Source: Montifringilla adamsi
Lineage: Eukaryota; Chordata; Aves; Passeriformes; Passeridae
Assembly (NCBI GenBank): GCA_017590115.1
Contig: JAGGNK010012559.1
Span: 2,277,236 to 2,341,235, forward strand
DNA: 64,000 nt
Reading direction: 5' to 3'
Shown here: one piece after another, positions 25,019-35,897 of the stretch
Numbering within the stretch: the stretch's first letter is position 1
Layout of the letters: every line of letters begins with the position of its first letter
Notes under the pieces: model-generated
Database searches by the model: none
Told to the model about the DNA's origin: nothing
Seen by the model: only the letters and a program-made list of their open reading frames with translations
Program-made: the position numbers and the translations under genes

Positions 25019-25265
25019 AGCTCGGGATGCCCAGGGTGGGGTTGTTGGGGGGTCTGGGCATGGTTTGAATTTGGGATTGATCATCCCTGTGGGTCCCTTC
25101 CAGCTCAGCACATTGCATGATTCTGTGAGAGTGAGGGATGGGGGAGATGAAGGATGGGGGAGAAATTTGGACAGCGCTGCAGGATGCCCAGGCTGGGGTT
25201 GTTGGGGGGTCTAGGCAGGTTGATCATCCTTGGTCCCTTCCAGCTCAGGATATTCTATGATTCTA
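25019..25265 (+). repeat. Tandem extra copies of the CR1 tail
   Basis: Two further copies of the CR1 tail start near 25,024 and 25,175. Each carries GGATGCCCAG(G)GTGGGGTTGTT-like sequence, TGATCATCC and a TCCCTTCCAGCTCAG block, and ends in a degenerate ATTCTATGATTCTAC or ATTGCATGATTCTGTG octamer region. The unit is about 80-150 bp. The arrangement could come from local duplication or from nested insertions. Confidence 0.85.
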
Positions 25266-25454
25266 CAACTCTACACTATTTCTATTCTCACTTTCCTCAG
25301 CATCCTGAGCATGGCACTGGAACAATGACAGCAAATCCTAAAGGCAAAAGCCCCATGGATTATAGGGCACATGGATCCCAACTGCTGCCATGGCATGTCT
25401 GCAGCCCAGTCCAGGGCACAGGCACTAAAACTGGGGATTCCAGCTTTTATTTCT

Positions 25455-25530
25455 ATTTTCTGGGCAGGGTCTGGGGTTGGGCTCCATGATCCTTGTGGGT
25501 CCTTCTATCTCAGGAAGGTTCTACAGCTTT
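25455..25530 (+). mobile_element. Short CR1 tail fragment
   Basis: GGGCAGGGTCTGGGGTTGGG, CTCCATGATCCTTGTGGGTC and a TTCTATCTCAGGAAGGTTCT block form another CR1 3' terminus of about 75 bp, 190 bp right of the tripled tail. Confidence 0.8.
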
Positions 25531-25786
25531 GCTGCAGGCTCAGCCCACAGCCACCACACACAAAACCCAGGCACACACGGCAGAGTCTGAAGGTCTCCTC
25601 TGACAGCAAAGGCTGTGGTGCTTTGCCCTGGCTTTGGAGGAGCTGGTGGGGGGCAGATCCCCAGGCAGCACCAGGGCTGTTCCAGGGGCACAGCCAGGAG
25701 GAGCTGCTCTGGCTGCAGGCAGGCACAGGACTGGCACAGCTGCACGTGGCCACTGCAGAGCTGAGATCCAGCCACCCAAACAGGCT

Positions 25787-25820
25787 CTCCACGCTCTCCA
25801 CGCTGGACACTCCACGCTCT
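25787..25820. repeat. CTCCACGCT short tandem repeat
   Basis: CTCCACGCT recurs three times with a fourth degenerate copy. It is a small local duplication. Confidence 0.8.
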
Positions 25821-27799
25821 GACGCCTATGATGCCAATCAGGTGACAACAACACAATTTGTTTTCAGGAATACTGAGCTAGTGAATAACAAATACAGGAA
25901 CCTGACAAACAGGTCCCAGCGACCTGGATCCCAGGCAGCTCTCCCAGGACAAAACTTTCAGTTGCCCTGAGTCACCCGCCCTGATCCACGCGAACCAGAG
26001 CTGCCAGCACCCAGCCCATTCACAAGCTTGCATCTTCCCAGGACTTTGCTGTAGTCCCTGCTCAACACCTGGACTCATTAATGGAGTGGAAAAGTACTTG
26101 GGGATCCTAATGCAGTCAGAGGAGGGCAGGTGTGACATTGGATGTTATAGCCATGGGGGTCTGGAAATACCAGCAAGAGTTTTGTTGCTACATCAACCCT
26201 GGAAAAACAACCACTGACATCTCAAAAGGAGGTTGCATAACATGAAGGAAAGAGAAGGCAGATAAACAGCAGCAGATATTCCTATGATAGTGAAAGAAAC
26301 ACCATTCTACAGCCCCCTCAAAGACTCACCACCACAGCCCCGACTGCCCCAACCTCCAAATGCAAGTCAGTTGCATGAGGCAACAGCAGACCAGAGAAAC
26401 CGCCACAGCTAATCTGCCCCAGCACAGCAGCAGTGCAGGAGCCTGGAGATAACAAGAAATAACCCTAAGCCTCTCTGGCTCCGTGCCCCAGAGAACAATG
26501 GGTCTCACAGGAGCAGCACTTAAGTGAGAAAGCCCCAGTGCTGTCCATCTCCACTGACCCCAGCACCACACCAGGTCCTGGCAGGAGTGGGCAGAGGGAC
26601 AGGGCAGGCAGGGGGACCCAAGAAGAGGCAGTCTTGACCCATGATGAGACAGGACACTGCAGGCTTCCTGCCAGAGAAACCACAGCCCTGCTCTGTCCAC
26701 CTGTGCCTCAAATCCAGCCTGAGGGAAATTGTGGTGACCAAGACGTCCAGAAAGGCCATGAAGAAGTGACCACAAGCCTGGGCAGCGATGTGAGCCAGGC
26801 CTTGGGCAAAGCCTTCTTACCCCAAAGCAGATCTATGGGTCACTCACATGAGAAGGGTTGGCTCCTTGGCTTGTCTTTAGGAGGGAAAAAACATGCTGGG
26901 GGACTGGACAGGACAGGCATGGGACTGATGGCGCTGTGCAAGAGCAGAGCCTCATGACTTGGTGAGTGGACCCTCCCTTGGACACCAGAGTTCATAGTCT
27001 GTGGACCACAGACTCCATACTAAAACCTGGAAAACTCCCAGCTGGAAAGGAAGAATAGAAGTGGGAAACACCAACAGAGCACAAGCCAGGCCTGTGCAGG
27101 GTGGTGGCTCAGCTGTGGCCAGCAGCAGGACAGGGTCAGTGCCTCATTTCCCTGGCGGCAACAAGCCACAGAACTGTGCTGGGGAGGGATGACACGTGCA
27201 CCACTCCTGCTGAGGCACGAGCTGGTGACACTCACGGCCCTGTAGCATGTCAGAGGCTGCGCTGGCAGACTGGTCTGGCAGGCTGCCTGTTCCTGCCACG
27301 CTCGGAGCAGCACCTGGAGCCCTTTGGGCAAGGCTCAGGCTGCACATCCATGGCTGAGTGGTGCTTGGGCTGCCAGCTCTCTCCAAAGCAGGACAGATTT
27401 TTTTGTTGTCAGACCCTATAGGGAGGTCCCTGAGGGCTTGAGGGGTGATAAACGGATCCTCTGGGCAGGGTTGGGACAGGCAGCTGTGTGGGCTGGGGCT
27501 CAGGTATCACACCACCTGTACTGGTTTGGCTCTGCCATAGGACAAGAACCCCTCTGGGCCTTTGAGGCTGAAGTGCAGCCCACCCCAGCCATGGTACAGG
27601 CCTAACCCCAAAGCAGCTGCCCTGGAAAGATTCAGGATGCAGAGCAGGAGCTCACCAAGGGCTAGCCCCACTCTGCAGGGCTGATCAGTGAGGAGAGCCC
27701 AGACCCCACTGCCCCTTCTGCTTCCTGCAGCATCCCAGCCCCAGCTCACAGAGACATCCAGGGAAGCACAAGGTATTGCAGGAAATTTAGGACTCTTGA
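25821..27799. other. Intergenic, nothing recognised
   Basis: Non-coding, moderately GC-rich sequence without recognisable exons or repeats. Confidence 0.45.
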
Positions 27800-28151
27800 A
27801 CAACTGATTAATATGGTTAGTAGAAATTGTTTATTGTTTACATTACACACATATTTATAGGTTTCACAAACTTCTAAGTACACACTTCTTGATTGGTGCC
27901 TTTGTCTTGTTCACTCGTTTTCTGCCTGCATTTCTCAGAGTATATGATTGGTTATAGTTTAGGTGTTTCATAGTTTTCTGTTATTTAGTTCTTGTGGTCT
28001 TGGTATTCAGTTTCTCAGCCTCTTCTTTCTTCATTTAGCACAATTTATATTCTAATAGCTTTGACAAATCCCTGAGGCTTTGATGATAAACTTAGAAGCA
28101 GGCTGGCTGGTGCACACTACGGCCTAACCCTTGCAAATACATTGCAACAAC
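27800..28151 (-). mobile_element. Solo LTR with 5-bp target-site duplication
   Basis: The element at 27,805-28,146 (342 bp) begins TG and ends CA. It is flanked on both sides by the same 5-bp sequence ACAAC (27,800-27,804 and 28,147-28,151), which is the target-site duplication of an integrated retroviral LTR. Read on the minus strand it carries a TATA-like TATAAATA followed closely by AATAAA near its 3' end, so it points leftwards. No internal retroviral genes are present, which indicates a solo LTR left by recombination. The family is uncertain; 5-bp duplications are typical of ERV-L and some class I elements. Confidence 0.82.
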
Positions 28152-28381
28152 AAGGTGGTGCTGAGCTTGCTCTGGTCACTCTCCATGAGACCAGGAACCA
28201 GAGCAGTGAGCAGAGCAGGAAGCAGGCCCAGAGGAAAGCAAACAAGAGAAAGCAATTGAGGAAGCTCGTGTCTCATTCATGTGCGTCTCAGCCAAAGTCC
28301 AAAGCAGGAGGCTCTTGCAAAGGACACTGGAAAAATTCCAGTGATGTTATCTGCCCCCACAGAGCAAGATTAGCCCAGAGG

Positions 28382-28398
28382 AAAAAAAAAAAAAAAAA
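28382..28398. repeat. Poly(A) run, 17 nt
   Basis: Simple A homopolymer with no recognisable retroposed body to its left. Confidence 0.93.
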
Positions 28399-30722
28399 GT
28401 TGTTTACAACCTGGGCAAGCCAGCTCGGTGGTTGGAGCACACGGGGCACTGGGATCAGCTGTGTCTGCCACTCCTCAGGGAGCACCAACCCCTCCTGCCT
28501 GGCTCAGGCCTCAGCACCTTTGCACCCTTTAGTGGCCCTGGCAGGTGAGATGCTGCTGAGGGGCAAGGGGGCCCACATCAGTGCACACAGGAAGCATGTG
28601 CAAGGAGACTGCACACCCAGCACCTGCACATTTGGCAGGCTTCCACAGAGCTGAGAGGAAGCACAGCCTTCCCATCCTCGGCATCCCAGAGGGTTCATGG
28701 CTCCCCAGAGCTGGCTGTTGGCTGCAGACCAGTCCCTGCACCCAGTGGGGCTCAACCCACCCTTTGCCCCCTCCCATGGGCTGTTTGCACCCCTTGGCTC
28801 TGCCTAGCACCTCCTGCTTTTTATGAAGTATTTCCATCTAAATGCAGATGAGAATCACAGGCTGATGTAGCACCTGGATTCTGCTCTCCTGGAAGACCCT
28901 TTTACCAGGCAGAAATCAGGGAGAGGAGGTTCAGGGCTGCTGCTGGCTGTGGCTGCTGTGTGGCTGTGCAGTCACTTGTGCCCAGAGAGGAGCCACATCT
29001 GAGCTCTTTGCTTTTCCTCCTTAATATCTGGGTGTTTTTTCAATCTTAATGAAAAGTCTTTCCTGCTGCACACCCACAGTTCCTTGCAGAGAAATGAGAA
29101 ATGAGAAAAGCCACACATCCCATCTCTCTCATCTAAGAAGCACTTGCTCAAGGAAGCTCCATGCTGGCACGAGCCTGTTCCTGCCCCACATGTACTGAGG
29201 GATGGCACGGCACCGTGACTGTGCTGGGCAAAGTCCTTCCCTGTAAATGCCCTGTGGGGTGCCAGCTCCACAGACCTATCACTGCAGGCAGTGTCTGGGG
29301 CACCTTCCCAGGAGATGTTGCTCTGCCCTGCTCACAGCACCCAGGGAGCTCAGATCCACCACAACTCCTTGCTGGGCTGTGCTGGCACCCATGGCCCTGA
29401 TGGAACCACAGATTCCCCACATCCTGCCCAGTGAATGGCAGTTGTCACCTTAATTGTCCATGTCAGACCCATTTAGGGACAAGAAATAGGTTTGGGGTAC
29501 CAGGGTGTCTCAAAGGATTTGCTGTTGGCCACTTCTCTTTGTCAGAGACACCTGTAAGTGTAACTCGGTGTAAAGAAAATTAATATTTAATTTAACTTCT
29601 AAATCTTGGCTTGTTGACATACCTATTTAAAGCCAAACTAAAGAAATTCCATCAGAATTTACTCCTGGTTCAGCATTTATAGTACCATAGTCTCTGCTGC
29701 ACTTCTCACCTCCAGAGTTGATGTTTGCAAACTGCCATGGTCCTTATGAAAAATGACAGTGCATTGCACCCCCTTCTCATCTCCAGGTTGTCAATAAACA
29801 AATCTGCTGGGAAAGCATTAGATGTGCAGCAGAGGCTCCCTAGGATCCTTCCAGACTTGGTACAGAGACCTTCAGCAGCTGATAGTGAATACTTTATTAA
29901 AGTCTATGTCCCAAGACAGTCAAATGTTAGGTAGAAAAACTTTCAACCCCTTGGCAGCGCAGGGAGAGGCAGCAGAGGTGTCTCCAGGCAGGACTTGAAG
30001 GAATCAGATGCACCAGCAGGGAAAAGCAGGCCCTGTGGGGTGGGCAGGGTGGGGTCTGGGACCCTCCAAGTCCAACAGATGTGTTTAGCCTCCCTCTGCC
30101 TGGTTCATGGTCCCTCTTTCTTCCCAGGGCACTGAGCCATCAGCAAGGAGCTGGCTGTGGGCTGGTGAACCTTGCAAGATAAAAGTCTTCGTGCTTACAG
30201 AAAACACATGCCCGTGCTACCTCTCATCTCTGGGGAGCTTGGGGGCAGGAGTTTACCACTGGAATTCCACTGGAGCTGCACAGTCAGTGCATGAGATCAG
30301 GCATCAAACATGTGGAGGGAACACCTCACCTAAACAAAATCACGGTGACACAGAGCTGGGAATCAGGCTGCCTCCTAAGAGGGAAAAGAAAAGATCTGTC
30401 AAGTGCTGGTGGTCAGATCCCTGAACTTCTGGCCACCCACATGGATGCCTTGACCTGGGACAAAGACACGTGGCAGTGCGGCCACATCCCCAGTCATACC
30501 GAGGCAAACTAGTGCCACTGGAGCAACAATCTGAATAATCCCCAGCCTGGGTAATGCACCTTGGTAACACAGGGCTGATGATACCAGTACAGTAGAGACA
30601 GGGGTGTCTTGGTTTGGAGACAAATTCAGGAGAAAATGCTCTGAAATTAGTGTTTCCTCTAAAGAGAAGTGTTCCAGTAATCCCTTTTTCCAATGAGAAA
30701 TGAATACCAGTGGGTGAAAGTG
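28399..30722. other. Intergenic, nothing recognised
   Basis: Non-coding. An AT-rich section near 29,560-29,720 stands out by composition only. Confidence 0.45.
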
Positions 30723-30784
30723 AAAAAAAAAAAAAAAACCAAAACAACAAAACTGTTTTTTAACAAAAAATAAAAAAAAAAAAA
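30723..30784. repeat. A-rich low-complexity region
   Basis: A 16-nt A run at 30,723-30,738 is followed by AACAA-rich sequence and another A run ending at 30,784. Confidence 0.92.
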
Positions 30785-33640
30785 GGCAAACCAAAAAACA
30801 AAGGTGTGCCTGCAAGGCACAGGAAAGGATTGAATAAATGCTAAATATCAAAATTTCAAAACCTTAACCCCCAGCCCATGTGGATGGCAGCTGCCCCCCT
30901 TTGTCTCAGGGAAGGGGGGGAACAGGAGCTCACACAGTGCTTGGGCAGAAGAGATGGGAACCTTGCTGGCATGGGTCTGCTTACAGCAGGCAAAGCTGGT
31001 GGGTTCTAGTGTCCTTTCTCGTGTTGGTGCAGCTTCTCCAAGTCTCAGGTTCAGGGTGGTCCCCTACCAGCTCCCCAGATGGACCAAAAAAAAAATAAAA
31101 ATCAAAGCTGAGACAGTTCAAGGAAAAAAAACCAAAAAGCTGCCAAGAGGATTCCCAATACAGCCTCCAGGCTAGGGGAAGGAAACTAAAAACCTCTTGC
31201 TTCAAGCTAGCAAAAGAACTAATCCAACAAAAGGAACAATGTTCTGCTCCACACCACAGCCCAAGCACACTGGAGAGAGCGAGAGGGTTTGAGCCAAACC
31301 ACACAGGAGCCCAAGGCTCCCCACCCCAACCCAGGTCCATCATAAAGCTACAGCCATTTCTGGGCATAAAGCAAATGATTAGGGAATAAAGTATCATCAT
31401 AAAATCATCCCAAGACATTGGGAAGTCCCGTGTCAGGAAGCCATGACTGACACCCTGATGGAGGTGGCTGATGTGGTGACTTCAGTCAGGGCTCACAGAC
31501 CAAGAGCCCAAGGGCTGGATGTGGCAGTTTATCTGCCTCCCCAGAAAGGCCAGTCTGTCCTTGAGCTGATGACAGATGGCAGGGCAGAGACACAAGCCTG
31601 GGGTTAGAGGGGTCACACACAGTGTTTGTAAATATGGCTGCAGCGATTTGGGTCCTTAATCCTCAAGACCTGAGAACAAGGACCCACTGGTTGTTCTGGG
31701 CCAAAAAGAGCAGAGAGGGATGCTACCAGAACAGGTCAGCCCTTTCCCAACTCTGCTCCCCAGCCAGCAGCTGGGGCACTGTGAATTGCAGCAGGCCTGT
31801 CTAAGCTGGTCCCTGTAAAATAAAATACTACTGGTTCAAGAACAGGGAGCCCTCAGGACACAGAGCACAGGAAACTGGCACACACATGGCAAACATGGAA
31901 GCTGTGGCTCCCTGGACACCTCTACCCACTGCAATGCCTCCCATCATCCCATCCCCCTGTGCCCTTCCCTTCCTGCAGGCACTGGTTCTTCTCAAACACC
32001 CCAGGTCATGCTGGGGAAATATTTAGGGGCAATGGCACAAAGCTGGGACACAGCTCTATTTCTGGTCAAATTCTTCTCAGACTGGATGAGCAGCTGATTG
32101 GTCTCAGCCTTGCAGGAGAAGGGGCATGAGAGAGGACAGAGATAGAGGGGACCTGCCCATTTGTGTTCAGCAAGAGTGTTCTGTCATCTGCTGACTTGCT
32201 CCCAAAATGAAGGGCAATTTACCACCTTTGGGGTCTTCAGTAATGCAAATGCTGTAGAGAGTCCTTTCCCACCTGTTACTCCTGTCCAAGAATTCCTGCC
32301 CCTGCCCAGGTCTTGCAGGACACACCACACCTCTCCTCCAAGTGAGAGATGTTTTCATGGCTGGATGCCTCTGAAAAGACCAGGGCAGACACTCCCCTAG
32401 CATTTATTCCTCACCTGGGTGTGCATCTGTATGTGAACTTGTAGGCAGGCAGGTATATGTATGTGAGCATGTGTTTATTAGTACCAAAAATGCATTTGTC
32501 AAAATCTCTAGAGTTAAAAAACAATCATTACGTAATTATAAGGAACAATTAACTAACTGATTCATCAGCTAGAGGCTCACCAACAACACCTGAAACCTAT
32601 CCCAGCCACCTAACAAGGCAGAAAGTGGCACAAACAAATGCAGCTCTGAGAATGTCCTGGAGATTTATAGCCCTGTGCTCTGTCCAGACAAGAGAAGACA
32701 CTTTCCATTCCTGGCTGCTGGTGTCTTGGAGCTGAAGGCTCCCAGGTATTTCCTGCTCTGAGCTGCTGGTTTAAAGTGTTTTGATACAGAAATATTCCTT
32801 AAAAGTAACCCTTAGGGTCAGTACCATGGCTCAGAACTCTCCTAAGGTGGTCATGCTGCCTGACTTAGACCTTTCCTCTGCTCACAAGGGTCTGTGAGTA
32901 CCCTGAATATACAGAACACTTAAAACTCCACAAATAACCTGCTCCAAGCCAGCAGAAAAGCTTTGTCTGTCACTGCCAGTTCTGTCAGACCACTGCCATG
33001 GTCTGTAATGCTGTGGTTAAGAGCTGTCTGGGAGAGGACAGAGACAAAGAATGAAGTTGGGGAAGTAAGTTGAACTGTGTCATTCCGTGCCTTCCAAGCA
33101 GGTAACTATGCACACTAATACAAGCTCCTTTTACAAGGAAGTCTCTAGGTTCCTTCAACACACAAAGCAGACAAGGAAGATCGCTGCTGTTCTTTCATGC
33201 ACTACTGGAACGCACCATGTCCTGAAGAGAGCACCAGAGCTGCTGTAGTCTACACCTATGGTGATATATTTTGGCTAGCAAAGCTCAGCGGGTGGGCACT
33301 GGAGACAGAGCTCACCTCAGAGGTGACAAAGACACTGCCGCAGACAGTTATAGCAGCAAACCCCTGTGTGTACAATATCCTCAGTACCATCTGTGTTTGG
33401 AAGGTTGGTGCATCCTTGCTAGGAAGATACTTCTGACCGAGTAACCAAGCACGCAGCTGATGCCACCAGCTGTTCTCGGCCACGGGAGCACCTGACAAAG
33501 GTGCACCCTTCAGCGTAAACAGGTGGGACCTGAGGCTCGGTGCTTCAGTAGGTACAAAGACTTGGGCAGTGGCACTGCGAGGAGGAAGGCACCGGAGAGG
33601 TGACTGCAGAGAGCTGACGGGTGCTGCTTGCTGTGCCAGA
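30785..33640. other. Intergenic DNA upstream of CITED4
   Basis: About 2.9 kb of non-coding DNA with no exon or nameable repeat. Distal regulatory elements of CITED4 would be expected here, but none can be shown from the sequence alone. Confidence 0.5.
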
Positions 33641-33660
33641 AGGATGCATTGGCGGGACTG

Positions 33661-33681
33661 CCGAGCCGAGCCGAGCCGAGG
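33661..33681. repeat. (CCGAG)4 microsatellite in CITED4 promoter
   Basis: Four tandem CCGAG units located about 100 bp upstream of the CCAAT box. Confidence 0.92.
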
Positions 33682-33750
33682 CAGGACCGAACGCGCCTCC
33701 TTCCTTCCCTCCCTCTCTCCGCCCGCGGGGCCGGGCCGCCCGCCCGCGCT

Positions 33751-33790
33751 CCAATGGGCGCCGGGGCCGCCCCCGCCCGCCCGCTATAAG
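33751..33790 (+). promoter_or_regulatory. CITED4: CITED4 core promoter: CCAAT and TATA boxes
   Basis: A CCAAT box (CCAATGGG, 33,751) lies 34 bp upstream of a TATA box (TATAAG, 33,785-33,790), with GC-box-like GCCCCCGCCCGCCCGC between them. This geometry predicts transcription starting near 33,812-33,820. A focused TATA promoter inside a CpG island fits an inducible gene. Confidence 0.8.
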
Positions 33791-33896
33791 AGCGGGAGCG
33801 CGGCCGCGCGTCCCGGCCAGCCCAGCCAAGCCGGGGAGCGGAGTCGAGCTCGGCAGAGCCGGAGAGGGGAGCCGCTGCCCGCCGGAGCCCGGACCG

Positions 33897-34099
33897 GTGC
33901 GTACCGCGGGCACAGCCCGGCTCCTGGCGGCGCTCCCCGCGCACCTTCCCCCGCCAGCGGACCCTGTGGAGGGAGCGGAGCGGTGCCTTCCCCGGGCCGA
34001 GGTGGGGGCACGCCGGGATCTTCTGTCGGAGCCGGCTCGGCGGGAGCGGGACGCGGAGCCGTCCCCGGGAGCCGTAGCCGAGCCGCTGTCGTCTCGCAG
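33897..34099 (+). other. CITED4: Putative CITED4 5' UTR intron
   Basis: A good donor (GGACCG|GTGCGT, gt at 33,897) and a pyrimidine-containing acceptor (GTCGTCTCGCAG|GG, ag at 34,098-34,099) define a 203-bp GC-rich intron ending 12 bp before the start codon. The related gene CITED2 is known to have an upstream intron. The call rests on splice-site sequence alone; an unspliced leader is the alternative. Confidence 0.55.
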
Positions 34100-34111
34100 G
34101 GACCTGGAGCC

Positions 34112-34726
34112 ATGGCCGAGCATATGATGATGCCGATGAGCCACGGTGGCGCCGGGCTGCAGGGCTACCGCATGGGGGTGAGCGGGCTGCAGGGACCCCC
34201 GCAGCACGGGCAGCATGTGCTGAGGACGCTGCCTGCCGCCGCTCAGATGATGCCCTACGGAGGGGCTGGCATGGACGGTGCGATGAGGCCAAGACCCAGC
34301 CTCAGCGGACAGATGGGCCACCACCAGATGCAGAACGCAATGATGTTCAATGGCCCGGGTCAGCAGCAGCAGTACATGGGGCCGGTGGGCACGCAGCAGC
34401 TCATGGCCAGCATGCACCTACAAAAACTCAACACCCAGTACCAGGGCCACCCGCTGGGCATGAGCAACGGGCCCATGGGAGCGGGTGCCCAGCAGTACAG
34501 AGTGGGGCCGGGCCAGCACCCGGGCATGCAGCACATGCCCTCACCAGCGCTGACGTTGAATGTTATGGACACTGATCTTATAGATGAGGAGGTCTTGACA
34601 TCCCTTGTCCTGGAACTGGGGTTGGACCGGATTCAGGAGCTGCCAGAGTTATTCTTGGGACAGAACGAGTTCGACTTCATTTCAGACTTTGTTAGCAAAC
34701 AGCAACCCAGTGCCATCAGCTGTTGA
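34112..34726 (+). CDS. CITED4: Cbp/p300-interacting transactivator 4 (CITED4)
   Basis: This single coding exon encodes a 204-aa nuclear transcriptional co-regulator of the CITED family. CITED proteins do not bind DNA themselves. They bind the CH1 domain of CBP/p300, co-activate TFAP2 factors and compete with HIF1A for p300. The start has an ideal context (GCCATGG) and the N-terminus MAEHMMMPMSH is a family signature. Residues 1-95 are rich in Met, Gln and Gly. A conserved block with ASMHLQKLNTQY lies at about 99-110. The acidic C-terminal CR2 domain spans about 149-204, contains DTDLIDEEVLTSLVLELGLD and LPEL (177-180), and ends in SAISC. It is slightly longer than human CITED4 (184 aa), as I recall for the bird protein, and no break is seen. 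The C-terminus separates it from CITED2, which ends in PSRVSC. Confidence 0.97.
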   Translation: MAEHMMMPMSHGGAGLQGYRMGVSGLQGPPQHGQHVLRTLPAAAQMMPYGGAGMDGAMRPRPSLSGQMGHHQMQNAMMFNGPGQQQQYMGPVGTQQLMASMHLQKLNTQYQGHPLGMSNGPMGAGAQQYRVGPGQHPGMQHMPSPALTLNVMDTDLIDEEVLTSLVLELGLDRIQELPELFLGQNEFDFISDFVSKQQPSAISC

Positions 34727-35345
34727 GGGGCTTTGAGCTCCTCCTTGTGTCTTGGTGGTTTTGAGTTTGTTTCTTACTTTTCCCCACCTGCCATCCTCCT
34801 CCCTTCCCCTGCCTTGCCCTGTCCTGGATTCCTGCCCTCCCCAAAGGGACAATCATCGGACACTGGCTTGCAATGGATTGCTTTTCTCTTCTGTGTGTTT
34901 TTTCTGTGTGGGAGTTTCTGGAGAGGGGGTTGGTGCACCCCAAGCAGAGAGCAGATCAAGAACTCCTGCTGTAGAACTGCCTCTAAATGACATTAACAGG
35001 ATTTCTGGCTTAAGTAGAAATAATGGACTTATGACTTTCCTCAACTAGGCTTGGAGCACAAGAAGCGATAGGCAGCTGGCAGCCCTGCTGGTAGCTGGAT
35101 TTGCTCGTGGATTCTCTGGTGCCAGTGGAGTTGAAGGATCCTGAGAGAGAATTGTCTCCCTGGTGCATGGTTTGAACCAGTTTTCCCTTGCAACCATGGG
35201 TGGGGTTAGTTATTTGTTGGGGTGTTTTACTGTGACAGTAAATAGGTCTTCAGTCATGTCTGTTCAGCTCGGGAAGGGGCACTTCCCCATAGCAGGCTTT
35301 TTTTCTAACTCGCAAAAATAAAGTATGCCTTGGGGAAGGGTGTGC
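34727..35345 (+). other. CITED4: CITED4 3' UTR and polyadenylation signals
   Basis: The most likely 3' UTR ends just after the AATAAA at 35,317-35,322. A second AATAAA at 35,495-35,500 and one near 35,952 could give longer isoforms. The sequence is T-rich, as expected for a 3' UTR. Confidence 0.7.
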
Positions 35346-35880
35346 GTTTGTGCCTAAATGTTCATCTCCGTGGAACTTCAGATCTCGGACCTGTACTGCT
35401 AATCAGCTGTAAAATTTACCAAGTGTTTGAGGTTGATTCAGGCATGAGGCTTAAAGCTGCAGTCTGGCTCCACTTTTTTCCACCTCTGAAACCAAATAAA
35501 GACCATGTAACTGTATATTTCAGTTCTAATCTTATTTATTTTCCTGTGATTATTTATTTGCAAGGGCTCCTTTTGTTATTTGGCTTTGGGACTGCTGGGA
35601 AAGATGCCTGGAGAGTACTGCAGCTTTAAGATGCTGGCTTCGGGAAAAGCAAGCCTGGGGTAGTTTTCAAGCTGCTCTGCAGAATAGTCCCTTCAACTCG
35701 AGATCGTTATGCTGAACGCGCAGGACTCTAAATCCAACACCTTTCTGAATGTGATAAAGATGACTCGATTTCCAATTCCCTTGCTCAGAGAAGGTGAGAT
35801 GTAAAAGCCGGCGGGGTTTGGTTTCCTCCGCTGGCTCCTGTTTCCAGGCGCTGGGGAAGCTCCGGTGACTCCTGGTTGCT

Positions 35881-35897
35881 GCTGCCCCCTGGTGCTG
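35881..35897 (-). promoter_or_regulatory. Strong CTCF-like motif downstream of CITED4
   Basis: The minus strand reads CAGCACCAGGGGGCAGC. This matches the CTCF core (CCACCAGGGGGCAGC-like) at all but one of 15 positions. It lies about 0.5 kb beyond the nearest CITED4 polyadenylation signal. Occupancy is not shown by sequence. Confidence 0.65.

Larger units (their letters stand above)
33640..34560. promoter_or_regulatory. CITED4: CpG island of CITED4
   Basis: GC content and CpG density rise sharply at about 33,640 and stay high through the coding sequence. The island covers the core promoter, the first exon, the putative 5' UTR intron and most of the coding exon. A small (CCGAG)4 repeat sits at its left edge. 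Confidence 0.88.

Noticed and set aside
25371..25970. 199-codon plus-strand frame
   Set aside because: It crosses a CR1 tail and short tandem repeats and shows no protein-like pattern.
30723..30784. A-rich runs as a retroposed gene tail
   Set aside because: No processed coding sequence, target-site duplication or spliced structure is seen to the left.
33569..34111. In-frame open extension upstream of the CITED4 start codon
   Set aside because: The frame stays open because the region is GC-rich. It runs through the TATA and CCAAT boxes and the putative intron, so most of it is upstream of transcription. The start at 34,112 has a strong context and the family N-terminus.
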